DNA from: Corallococcus sp.
GTDB lineage: Bacteria; Bacillota; Clostridia; Christensenellales; CAG-314
Length of the DNA: 41,562 nucleotides
NCBI GenBank assembly: GCA_023667435.1
Contig: JAMPAB010000008.1
Span: 1 to 41,562 of the forward strand
Direction of reading: 5' to 3'
The position numbers and the translations under genes were made by a program. Below are positions 1-6,693 of the stretch, piece by piece (the stretch's first letter is position 1; every line of letters begins with the position of its first letter). Under the pieces are notes generated by a model that did not search any database, had not been told where the DNA came from, and saw only the letters and a program-made list of their open reading frames with translations.

Positions 1-55
1 CGAACCCCAAGCGTATGCCGCCGATACCGGCAAATAAATCGATACTTTTTAACAT
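1..55 (-). CDS. DNA (cytosine-5-)-methyltransferase, N-terminal fragment running off the window
   Basis: Reading leftward from the ATG at 55-53 gives MLKSIDLFAGIGGIRLGF. This is the start and motif I (the S-adenosylmethionine-binding F-A-G-I-G-G loop) of C5-cytosine methyltransferases, which methylate C in a short recognition site. Only 18 codons are inside the window, so the target site and later motifs cannot be seen. The start overlaps the last codons of the vsr-like gene by 7 bp. That arrangement implies one transcript in the order XRE regulator, nickase, methyltransferase. Pairing with a Vsr-type gene is the classic partnership, because Vsr repairs the T:G mismatches left by deamination of 5-methylcytosine. 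Confidence 0.85.
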   Translation of the reverse strand, partial: MLKSIDLFAGIGGIRLGF

Positions 56-507
56 TTCAAATCTCCGCTGTTTTTAATAGTGCATCGTTGATTGATTTTT
101 CTTTTTTCGTATGTGCGTTGTATCTTGTCCGCGCACTCTTGCAAGTTTTTCCGGACTTCAAAATCCCAAAATCGCAACACAACCCAATCAAGTGAAATTA
201 GTTCCTGCGTTACTTCGAAATCTCGTTCCATATTTCTTTCTATTTTGGGTATCCAATATTCGCGTCTGCTTTTAAAATCTTTTTTTTGATTTTCCCAATC
301 GTACCCGTGCCACATTTTTCCGTCTACAAATACGGCTATCTTGGCTCCGAGAAATGCTATATCGGGTTTACCGCATAAGAATTTATAATTCTTTCGATAG
401 CGAAGCCCGCGACGCCACAATTCTTTACGCAAAAGCAATTCTGGTTTCGTGTCTTTACACTTATTGCTTTTCATATTGCGTGAAATTTGTTCTTGCGTGT
501 TAGGCAT
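49..507 (-). CDS. vsr: Very-short-patch-repair (Vsr) family DNA mismatch endonuclease
   Basis: The 152-residue product has the normal Vsr length and layout: the N-terminal M-K-S-N-K-C-K-D-T-K-P-E block (about 12-23), then G-K-P-D-I-A-F (D49), then I-A-V-F-V-D-G-K-M-W-H-G (D62, H67), then the R-N-x-x-R-D helix near 93-98 and a late W-x-V-x-R-F-W strand. Vsr nicks 5' of the T in T:G mismatches made by deamination of 5-methylcytosine. The H-G-Y-D-W version lacks the Cys/His zinc ligands that follow this point in E. coli Vsr, so it belongs to the zinc-less branch. It lies 1 bp after the XRE gene and overlaps the downstream methyltransferase start, so it should be co-transcribed and matched to that enzyme's site. 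Confidence 0.85.
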   Translation of the reverse strand: MPNTQEQISRNMKSNKCKDTKPELLLRKELWRRGLRYRKNYKFLCGKPDIAFLGAKIAVFVDGKMWHGYDWENQKKDFKSRREYWIPKIERNMERDFEVTQELISLDWVVLRFWDFEVRKNLQECADKIQRTYEKRKINQRCTIKNSGDLKC

Positions 508-508
508 T

Positions 509-700
509 TCAATCCTCGAAGTTTAATCCGTTTTTGATGCAAAAATCACGAATAGCTTTTTTGGCTTTCATGTTAGGTTCGCTTTTGCCGGTTTCCCAAC
601 GACATACGGTTATTGAATTTACGCCGAGAGCATCTGCTATTTCGTCTTGCGTAAGAAGTAATTTTTCTCTCGCGTTTTTAACTTTTTCGGAATAAGTCAT
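509..700 (-). CDS. Small XRE-family HTH regulator (controller-protein-like) of the R-M genes
   Basis: A 63-residue single-domain helix-turn-helix protein: L-T-Q-D-E-I-A-D-A-L-G-V-N-S is helices 2-3, and the V-C-R-W-E-T-G-K-S-E-P recognition and exit segment is typical of XRE/Cro. I chose the ATG at 700 rather than the one at 721 because GGAG lies 8 bases before it; the upstream ATG has no such site. It is the first gene of the leftward vsr/methyltransferase operon and faces the nucleotidyltransferase gene. Its size and position match R-M controller proteins, which bind boxes in their own promoter and delay expression. Repeated ATTTGATT-like boxes in the divergent promoter region are the likely operators (inference). 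Confidence 0.8.
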   Translation of the reverse strand: MTYSEKVKNAREKLLLTQDEIADALGVNSITVCRWETGKSEPNMKAKKAIRDFCIKNGLNFED

Positions 701-719
701 TTCATTTTCTCCGACTTGC

Positions 720-836
720 ATTTGATTATCAATATTTTAGCATTTTTTTAGCATAAAGTCAACGGTGTAATATATGCGAATCAAATATAATTTCTAAAAT
801 TACGTTTGATTAATAAATTCCGCTTGACATTTGATT
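720..836. promoter_or_regulatory. Four ATTTGATT-type boxes in the divergent promoter region
   Basis: Copies: ATTTGATT at 720-727, AATCAAAT (inverted) at 779-786, GTTTGATT at 804-811 and ATTTGATT at 829-836. The last three start exactly 25 bp apart. One box covers the leftward start site, two flank the gap between the promoters, and one lies just inside the spacer of the rightward promoter. They are plausible operators for the adjacent XRE protein; binding is inferred, the repeats are seen. Confidence 0.5.
734..762 (-). promoter_or_regulatory. Promoter of the XRE-vsr-methyltransferase operon
   Basis: On the minus strand, -35 TTGACT (762-757), a 17-bp spacer and -10 TAAAAT (739-734). The predicted start site is close to 727 and overlaps one ATTTGATT box. 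Confidence 0.7.
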
Positions 837-852
837 TTATATTTAATAAAAT
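824..852 (+). promoter_or_regulatory. Promoter of the nucleotidyltransferase-fold gene
   Basis: TTGACA (824-829), a 17-bp spacer and TAAAAT (847-852), near consensus. An ATTTGATT box (829-836) overlaps the end of the -35 element, so a bound regulator would probably repress this promoter. Confidence 0.75.
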
Positions 853-904
853 ATAGCGATTTAGACAAGAAGTATAAATGGGTGGCATGGGCGAAGGAGA
901 AATT

Positions 905-1564
905 ATGTATCACTACATTGAAGACAAAGCGTATTTGAAAAGAGCACAAACTTATTGTTCCGAGCTACTAACTGACTTGATACAAGAATTGCTTGATAAA
1001 AATATAAGTTCACAATTCTTTCTTGTCGGAAGCGGGGCGAGGAATATGGTTTCTCAAAACGGAAATGAGCCGATAGATTTCGACTATAATTTATACGTTC
1101 AAAAATGCAACAACATAAACAATTGCCAATCTATTAAAGAAACTGTCAGAAAGACATTCAATAAAGTTTTAAAGACTTATAACCTTTATGATTGCGATGA
1201 TTCTACTTCTTCATTAACAACAAAGCCTATTTATTTCAAAGACAGTCCGGAAATAAAGTTTTCGATTGATTTGTGCATTGTTGCCAAAAATGATAAAGGC
1301 GCATGGGTTAGACTTATCCACGAAAAGACAGGCTACACTTCAAATGACAGATACTTTTGGAACGAAGCTCCAAACTCTAAAAATATTAAAGCAAAATCCT
1401 ACGATATAAAAGAAGCAAGTAAATGGCAACTTGTAAGGGATGAGTATTTAGAACTTAAAAATACATACTTGCAAAACAACGACTACAATCATCCTTCCTT
1501 CATCTGTTACATAGAAGCCGTAAATAATATCTACAACCATTTAAGACAAAAGCATATTATTTAA
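905..1564 (+). CDS. Nucleotidyltransferase-fold protein, function unknown
   Basis: The 219-residue protein has the core of the polymerase-beta-like nucleotidyltransferase superfamily: V-G-S-G-A-R-N (G42-S43-G44), then P-I-D-F-D-Y-N-L with D58 and D60, then a third acidic strand F-S-I-D-L (D122). The three acids that would bind metal are therefore all present. I chose the ATG at 905 because AAGGAG sits just before it; an earlier in-frame ATG at 878 has none. The gene is transcribed away from the XRE/vsr operon from its own near-consensus promoter. Proteins of this fold occur in MNT-type antitoxins, resistance enzymes and several defence systems. No HEPN partner is visible, so I leave the role open. 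Confidence 0.7.
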   Translation: MYHYIEDKAYLKRAQTYCSELLTDLIQELLDKNISSQFFLVGSGARNMVSQNGNEPIDFDYNLYVQKCNNINNCQSIKETVRKTFNKVLKTYNLYDCDDSTSSLTTKPIYFKDSPEIKFSIDLCIVAKNDKGAWVRLIHEKTGYTSNDRYFWNEAPNSKNIKAKSYDIKEASKWQLVRDEYLELKNTYLQNNDYNHPSFICYIEAVNNIYNHLRQKHII

Positions 1565-1654
1565 CATCTACAAAAGTTCTACTAAATGTTATCCGAAATG
1601 CGCATTTTACATGTTCGCTAACAATCAATAAAAATCGTTAAAAAGCAATAAAAT

Positions 1655-1690
1655 AGGCTGAAAACCCTGTATTTAAGGGGTTATCAGCCT
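1655..1690 (+). terminator. Hairpin downstream of the nucleotidyltransferase gene
   Basis: AGGCTGAAAACCC (1655-1667) pairs, with a bulge, with GGGGTTATCAGCCT (1677-1690), followed by a short T tract. It probably ends the preceding transcript. It lies about 70 bp from the tRNA fragment and so may also be part of the island end. Confidence 0.5.
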
Positions 1691-1756
1691 GATTTTTGGC
1701 AAATAAGTGTCAATAACGATAGGCAACAATCAGCAGGGATAAATCAAGTTCAGGGA

Positions 1757-1812
1757 CTTGAAAACCGTTTGGGTGAAAGCCCACGGGGGTTCGAATCCCT
1801 CAGCCTCTGCCA
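1757..1812 (+). tRNA. 3' fragment of tRNA-Ser(UGA): putative attachment-site scar
   Basis: From the anticodon loop CTTGAAA (1757-1763) to CCA (1810-1812) the sequence is a normal tRNA-Ser 3' half: the ACCG half of the anticodon stem, the long variable arm TGGG/CCCA of class II tRNAs, a T arm around TTCGAAT, and an acceptor strand ending G-CCA. The bases before it (AGGGA) do not pair with the anticodon stem, and no D arm or 5' acceptor strand precedes it, so it is not a complete gene. A 3' half still joined to its terminator is what remains at the far end when an element integrates into a tRNA gene. The intact copy should lie to the left, outside the window. Confidence 0.75.
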
Positions 1813-1838
1813 TCGACGCAAGCTTGCTTGTCAGTCGC

Positions 1839-1878
1839 AAAAAGAAAGGTGATGCAATGGCGCATCGCCTTTCTTTTT
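1839..1878 (+). terminator. Strong intrinsic terminator, original tRNA-Ser terminator
   Basis: A 17-bp stem (1839-1855 with 1862-1878, one G-U pair) around a 6-base loop. Its 3' arm ends in TTTCTTTTT. It sits 26 bp after the CCA of the tRNA fragment, as expected if this was the native terminator of the tRNA gene. Confidence 0.8.
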
Positions 1879-1966
1879 GTTCCCTTGTTCACGCTTGTTT
1901 TACGCCACACCGTTGGGACATCGAAATGACGTATCGGTAAAACACAATTCAACCCCTAATTTGCCG

Positions 1967-2803
1967 TTATAAAAGTTCTTTTAATTTGCTCAACGGATAA
2001 CCGTATTTTAAAGATTTCACGAAATATAGCGGCGCTTCCGATTTGCCCGGCAAAACAAGTTTCCGCATTTCGGGCGGAGTTAAAAATCTGTTGCGATCAA
2101 TCCAACCCATTACGATTGCTTTTTGATTGTCCCCGTCCATAAATACCCTTATAAATATGTCCGTCGAATGGAGTAATTCCAACTCGCGTACCTCTTCTTT
2201 GAGAGCATTTATACTTAATCCCGTTCTAATACGCTGTTCCGCAAATAAGCAATACTGTTCGTAAGACATATCGCCGCACCGAGTAAAATACGGATAATTA
2301 AGGAAGTCTAACTCCATAAGGTACTCGACCAGTCTTTCGACGGATCTGTTGTCATTATAAGAGGTAAAACCCGCGCGGTTTTTATACTTGGACGCCAGCC
2401 TCGTAGATTTAATTTCAACCGTATGAGCGTCAAAACTGCGTATTGCTTCTCTTGTATCGATACTTAAACGGCTTCCTTCTTCCTTTACTTTGTCGTTTAT
2501 TAAATTTACCAGTTGACGATTGAGGCGTTCGGAAAGAATACCGTCAAACGGCGCGTGTATCTTAAACTCATCCGTTCTGAAACTGTCATAAGAATAGTAA
2601 CCGTAAATATTAAGTTTACGCAATACTGTGATAACAACGTCTTCGGCAAGCTTACCCAATTCGGTATCCGCTAACTTTTCGGCATCGCTTCTGTCGTATT
2701 GCCAAGTATTTACGGTATGAACGGCGATATTGCCTACTTCATTCTTCGCAGATCGAACGACGTCTTGATAATCTATAATGATGCAATTCCCCATACTCAA
2801 CAT
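1967..2803 (-). CDS. PD-(D/E)XK nuclease-like protein, third gene of the Type III R-M locus
   Basis: I do not recognise a named family for this 278-residue protein, but it has the signature of a PD-(D/E)XK nuclease: an acidic helix residue in K-L-A-E-D-V-V (E54), the P-F-D-G-I-L strand (D87) and H-T-V-E-I-K-S-T (E130-x-K132). The rest is predicted alpha/beta with no membrane segment. It starts 19 bp after the Res stop codon with GGAGG upstream, so it is translated from the same message as mod and res. Type III systems are normally two-gene, so an extra nuclease-like subunit is unusual. It could be an accessory nuclease, a specificity or anti-self factor, or a separate defence gene that hitch-hikes. 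Function is inferred from motif spacing only. Confidence 0.6.
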   Translation of the reverse strand: MLSMGNCIIIDYQDVVRSAKNEVGNIAVHTVNTWQYDRSDAEKLADTELGKLAEDVVITVLRKLNIYGYYSYDSFRTDEFKIHAPFDGILSERLNRQLVNLINDKVKEEGSRLSIDTREAIRSFDAHTVEIKSTRLASKYKNRAGFTSYNDNRSVERLVEYLMELDFLNYPYFTRCGDMSYEQYCLFAEQRIRTGLSINALKEEVRELELLHSTDIFIRVFMDGDNQKAIVMGWIDRNRFLTPPEMRKLVLPGKSEAPLYFVKSLKYGYPLSKLKELL

Positions 2804-2822
2804 ATCCGTTGATACCTCCGAA

Positions 2823-4955
2823 TTATCGCGTGATTACAAAGTCGATAAATTGCTCTTTCGTTATTTCGCATTCGTCGCCGCCGATAAATCGGGTAATAAA
2901 CCATATATCGTCTTTTAACACGGGCAAATAGAAAATATGGCTTGTCAAAACGGACGCTTGCTTATAGCATTTTTTCAATTCTTCAACTTTTATTTGATAT
3001 TTTTCTCTATCAAAACCGCCGACAATCGCATTACTCATATTAACGCTTTTTACCTCGAATATGTGAATACGTCCATAGCGGTCCTTCATAATAAAGTCGG
3101 GATATGACGAACGAATACCGTCCAAATAATATTCAAATTTGATTTCCGAATTGCAAACGTAATTTTTGCCCCAAAGATATTTGTTTGAAGGATTAACCTT
3201 TTCGGGCTCGACTTCGTTCAATATATTTGTTTTTCCCGCATTAGGATTTCTCTTGCCTGTTACGACGCTCTTTACGGCTTGCGTTTGTCCGTCGGCAGTA
3301 TTTCTGTAAGACAGGTATTTCAATATGTCTGCCCATTCTCTTTCGGCTTCGCTATCAAACGAAAACTTATCTTTGCCGTCTCTGCGACGCCATACCCAAT
3401 CGCTTATATTAACGTAGTTGCCGTTGTCGACATAAAAGGAAGACGTCGGAAAAGACGACAGTATCGGTTTGCCTGCATCGTCTTTACAAACTTCCATACT
3501 TTGCGAATAATCGCAAATATATTTTCTGCTTTCTTTTGCAATACTGTCTATATGCTCTGCAAATTTCCACCATTTATCTATCGTATCCGCGTACGAATAG
3601 CACATATTCTTGATAACGCCGTCCGCTTTATCTAATTTACGGTATAACGAAAAAATATCCGAATAGGTAGGCAAGGCGGATTGAGTATTAAGGAAATCTT
3701 GCAAATTAAATCCTTCGCGATCCGTCAACGATTTTAATTTCGTTGTTTTTACTTTCAATTCGTCTGTTATATCTTCGGGTTCGTCGAATAATTTTACGCC
3801 GAAAACTTTTTTCTTTTCTTCCGGAACAATGCCCCATATCCACGCAGTAGTCGCCAAACGTTTTGCTTGTTCGGAAAGAGTTTCAAAATCCAACAGACGC
3901 GGATTGCGTCTAACCCTGCCCATTACCTGCTCGTCGAGTTGCGCGCTTTTTGTATCTCTCACTTGATACAGCATACAGGCTCTCGGAATATCCCAACCTT
4001 CCGATATAACCATCTTGAATATAATTATATCGATAGTAGCTGCGTTTTGCTTCGCATACTCTTTCCACTTTGAAACAGGCAGTTTTTTTTCTTTGAAACT
4101 GTCATTGGTATCGCAGGCCTTATCGTCGTCGACGATAAGCATCCATTTTAAATCTTGATGTTCTGTCTTTTTAAGTTCGGGGAAAATTACATTATTAAGT
4201 TCGTAATCCGCCCTGTCTTTATTCGATATTTGAATAATCAAACACGGATTGACGCCTAATAAATTTCTGTAATTGACTTTTATTTCTTCAAATTTACGGA
4301 TTGCGTCGGCAACCGTATCGGATTCTTCGCCGAATTCTATATGTTTGATCAAGCGCGCTTTTACGGCGTCGTCATCCCTGATTTCAACGTCGGGATTTTG
4401 TCCTCGACGCAAATTCGGCGTGGCGGAAAAATTAAATATCTTTTCAAAATTTTTCTCCGATAAACTGTCGAGATTATTTGTGGCAATATGACATTCGTCT
4501 TTTATTAAGTATATTTTTTTATCAAGTCCGCCGAAGAAAGTATTTAACGTCAACGTCTGCAAAAAGTTTTCCATCGCCCCTTGCATAAGCTTTCCGCCTT
4601 TCTTGTACAAATCACGGGGCAATAGATAAACGTTGTAGTCGGTAGGAATAAACAGCCTTTCTTCACCGGATACTTCACTTGTGATTAAATACGGTTTCAA
4701 ATTCGGGAAATATCCGCGCTCGGAATAATCGCAGAATTTATCGTAATTCTGCGTTGCCAAATCGCCTTTTGATAAGGTGGAAACTAAAAACACAACGTCC
4801 GATTGTTTACTTAAAACCCTGTTCATAAAGTCGGCCATCATATATGTTTTTCCGCTTCCCGTAGGCGCTTTGAATGTAATCTCGTGTTTGTATGCGGACT
4901 GCGACAGCAGTTCTTCGACCGCGCTTTTTTGAATATCTATCGCTTCTTGCAACAT
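2823..4955 (-). CDS. res: Type III restriction enzyme, Res (helicase-nuclease) subunit
   Basis: The 710-residue SF2 helicase-like translocase has motif I A-P-T-G-S-G-K-T (30-37), motif II D-E-C-H (153-156), motif III F-S-A-T-P (176-180), motif V S-E-G-W-D-I-P and motif VI Q-V-M-G-R-V-R-R-N-P. A C-terminal nuclease domain follows with S-Y-P-D-F-I-M and I-F-E-V-K-S, the PD...ExK pair. With a Mod dimer, Res uses ATP to communicate between two inversely oriented sites and cuts about 25 bp from one of them. Its ATG shares one base with the Mod stop codon (TGATG), which implies translational coupling. It is shorter than EcoP1I/EcoP15I Res, but all key motifs are intact, so it should be active. Confidence 0.93.
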   Translation of the reverse strand: MLQEAIDIQKSAVEELLSQSAYKHEITFKAPTGSGKTYMMADFMNRVLSKQSDVVFLVSTLSKGDLATQNYDKFCDYSERGYFPNLKPYLITSEVSGEERLFIPTDYNVYLLPRDLYKKGGKLMQGAMENFLQTLTLNTFFGGLDKKIYLIKDECHIATNNLDSLSEKNFEKIFNFSATPNLRRGQNPDVEIRDDDAVKARLIKHIEFGEESDTVADAIRKFEEIKVNYRNLLGVNPCLIIQISNKDRADYELNNVIFPELKKTEHQDLKWMLIVDDDKACDTNDSFKEKKLPVSKWKEYAKQNAATIDIIIFKMVISEGWDIPRACMLYQVRDTKSAQLDEQVMGRVRRNPRLLDFETLSEQAKRLATTAWIWGIVPEEKKKVFGVKLFDEPEDITDELKVKTTKLKSLTDREGFNLQDFLNTQSALPTYSDIFSLYRKLDKADGVIKNMCYSYADTIDKWWKFAEHIDSIAKESRKYICDYSQSMEVCKDDAGKPILSSFPTSSFYVDNGNYVNISDWVWRRRDGKDKFSFDSEAEREWADILKYLSYRNTADGQTQAVKSVVTGKRNPNAGKTNILNEVEPEKVNPSNKYLWGKNYVCNSEIKFEYYLDGIRSSYPDFIMKDRYGRIHIFEVKSVNMSNAIVGGFDREKYQIKVEELKKCYKQASVLTSHIFYLPVLKDDIWFITRFIGGDECEITKEQFIDFVITR

Positions 4956-6541
4956 CAGTTATTTTCTCCCATACGTTTTAACCATTCTTCGTCGTTTTCA
5001 ATAATTTTTTGAGTTCCTTCAAAATTACCGCAAACCCATTCGATTTTTTCCCGAACGGATGTAAATCTTTGTTTGCCGTACAATGTTTCGTCGATAACGT
5101 CAAACGGTGTTTTTCCAATAGTCTTTTCAAAATTAGCAACTGACGCAATTTCGTAAACGTCAAGACTGCCGCCAAGAGCCTTATGACTTTCCAACCATTT
5201 GAAATTTGTAGAACCGTCATAGCAGGAGCCGGTCATTGTTCTTTTTAAGCGTTTTGTAGTAACGTCATACGCAATTCCATTTGGGGTTCCTGCGGTAATT
5301 TCGTTATTCGTGCATAAGATAAATTTTCTATTACCGCCATAGTCGATATTTGTTTCTATAACCGCTTGTCCCGTTGTGCCGGAGCCGGCAAAAAAATCCA
5401 AAATAATAGAGTCGCTTTTTGTAGTCTGATAAATCAATTCTTCCATTAAGCCTACGGGCTTAACAGTTTCGAACCCATGATCTTTTCTTCCTAAAATATC
5501 GTCTAATTCTTTCTTCGCTGTTTCGGCAGTGCCGAATTGCTCCGCAGGCATATAGCCCCAAAAAGGTTTTATATTATCTTGGGACTCGTCATACGGTCTG
5601 ACTTTTCTATAAACTTTTTCGTTTCTAACAAATACGTCATTACGCTTTAATAATTCATCAATAGTATCTTTTCCCAACTTCCATTGATTGCCTTGACGTG
5701 GCAAAATCCCTAATATGGGAAATATCATACTTGTTCTACCACGCATTCCGTTAGAACTCATTTGCCCGATTTCTTCTTCTCGATAACTTCCTTTATCATC
5801 GCTTTTCGTATAAGATTTTTCACTAAGAACATGGCAATTGAATTCCGCTCTTTCGTCATAGTTCTTATAAACGAATATATACTCGACTTTAGACTGCAAC
5901 ATCCTTTTGGCAGTATCGGTATTTTGACATTTCGTTCGTCTTTCCCAAGCTATTGTCGATAGGCTTCTTGCCTCTCTAAAAATCTCGTCAAACAAGCATT
6001 TTACGTAGGCTTGATTTTTATCGTCTATACTGCAAAATATTATACCTCTTGAAGATAATAATTGTTTTGCAATGACAAGACGAGGATACAACATAGAAAG
6101 TAAATTATCCCTTGTTAATGCATTATCGTAACTCGTTTTTGCAAATTCTCCCATCTTGTCTTTGCCGTAAGGCGGATCTATGTAAATGACATCGATTTTT
6201 CCTTTGTATTCAATAAGCAAATTCAACAGAGCATCATAATTGTCCCCAATAATAAGTTTGTTGGGAGTTTCGTTTTTACCGTCAGAAAAACTTAACGATG
6301 TATTTTTTTTGAAATACTTGATTGTATTTTCAAATTTTTCAAATCGCTTATCAAAATGAAAACCTGTCATTCTATAGGTTGTTCCAAGTTCTGCAATAGA
6401 AATCGCTTCGGTTGAAGTTTCCGCATTATTGATAAGTTTCTTCAACAAATCGGCATTACTTTGTTCTAAAATCTTATCTTCAACCCGTCTGTCTATTTCC
6501 TTTATCAAATCCAATTTAGTGGTCTGTAATGATTTTTCCAT
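4955..6541 (-). CDS. mod: Type III DNA N6-adenine methyltransferase, Mod subunit 1 (res-proximal)
   Basis: This 528-residue beta-class methyltransferase has motif IV D-P-P-Y at 122-125, before motif I D-F-F-A-G-S-G-T-T near 380. Between them lies the target-recognition domain (about 195-370). Mod dimers recognise a 5-6 bp asymmetric site, methylate adenine on one strand and guide Res. The start has AAGGAG upstream. Residues 1-130 and the last 150 are very similar to the second Mod at 6682-8349, while the middle differs, so the two should read different sites. The stop codon overlaps the res start. It is the Mod most directly coupled to Res. Confidence 0.92.
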   Translation of the reverse strand: MEKSLQTTKLDLIKEIDRRVEDKILEQSNADLLKKLINNAETSTEAISIAELGTTYRMTGFHFDKRFEKFENTIKYFKKNTSLSFSDGKNETPNKLIIGDNYDALLNLLIEYKGKIDVIYIDPPYGKDKMGEFAKTSYDNALTRDNLLSMLYPRLVIAKQLLSSRGIIFCSIDDKNQAYVKCLFDEIFREARSLSTIAWERRTKCQNTDTAKRMLQSKVEYIFVYKNYDERAEFNCHVLSEKSYTKSDDKGSYREEEIGQMSSNGMRGRTSMIFPILGILPRQGNQWKLGKDTIDELLKRNDVFVRNEKVYRKVRPYDESQDNIKPFWGYMPAEQFGTAETAKKELDDILGRKDHGFETVKPVGLMEELIYQTTKSDSIILDFFAGSGTTGQAVIETNIDYGGNRKFILCTNNEITAGTPNGIAYDVTTKRLKRTMTGSCYDGSTNFKWLESHKALGGSLDVYEIASVANFEKTIGKTPFDVIDETLYGKQRFTSVREKIEWVCGNFEGTQKIIENDEEWLKRMGENN

Positions 6542-6634
6542 TGTAACGTTCTCCTTGCAATATAGATAAACTACTTATGGCATGCTTTCTCAAAAAAACA
6601 TAATAATTCAAATACACTTGATATGTCTTCAAGA

Positions 6635-6693
6635 GCGCTTTGAATGCGATCTCGTGTTTTATATGACGACTACGGTAATAGTTATTCAACCGC
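6635..6693 (-). pseudogene. Relic of a second res gene between the two mod genes
   Basis: The minus strand here matches the 5' part of the intact res gene (about 4865-4924) at roughly four of five bases. It reads A-V-E-stop-L-L-P-stop-S-S-Y-K and then, after a 1-base insertion, K-H-E-I-A-F-K-A; intact Res reads A-V-E-E-L-L-S-Q-S-A-Y-K-H-E-I-T-F-K-A. Two stops and a frameshift make it dead. The relic supplies the last codons (A-V-E) and stop of the upstream Mod, so a deletion fused Mod2 to it and removed Res residues 1-11. After the homology ends, the same frame continues for about 20 unrecognised codons to a stop near 6579. It shows that this locus once held two mod-res units. Confidence 0.75.

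Noticed and set aside
878..904. Upstream ATG of the nucleotidyltransferase gene
   Set aside because: The AAGGAG before the ATG at 905 is far better placed, and the extra residues are Gly/Met-rich with no family match.
1758..1940. A 60-codon plus-strand frame
   Set aside because: It lies over the tRNA-Ser fragment and its terminator; RNA structure explains the sequence.
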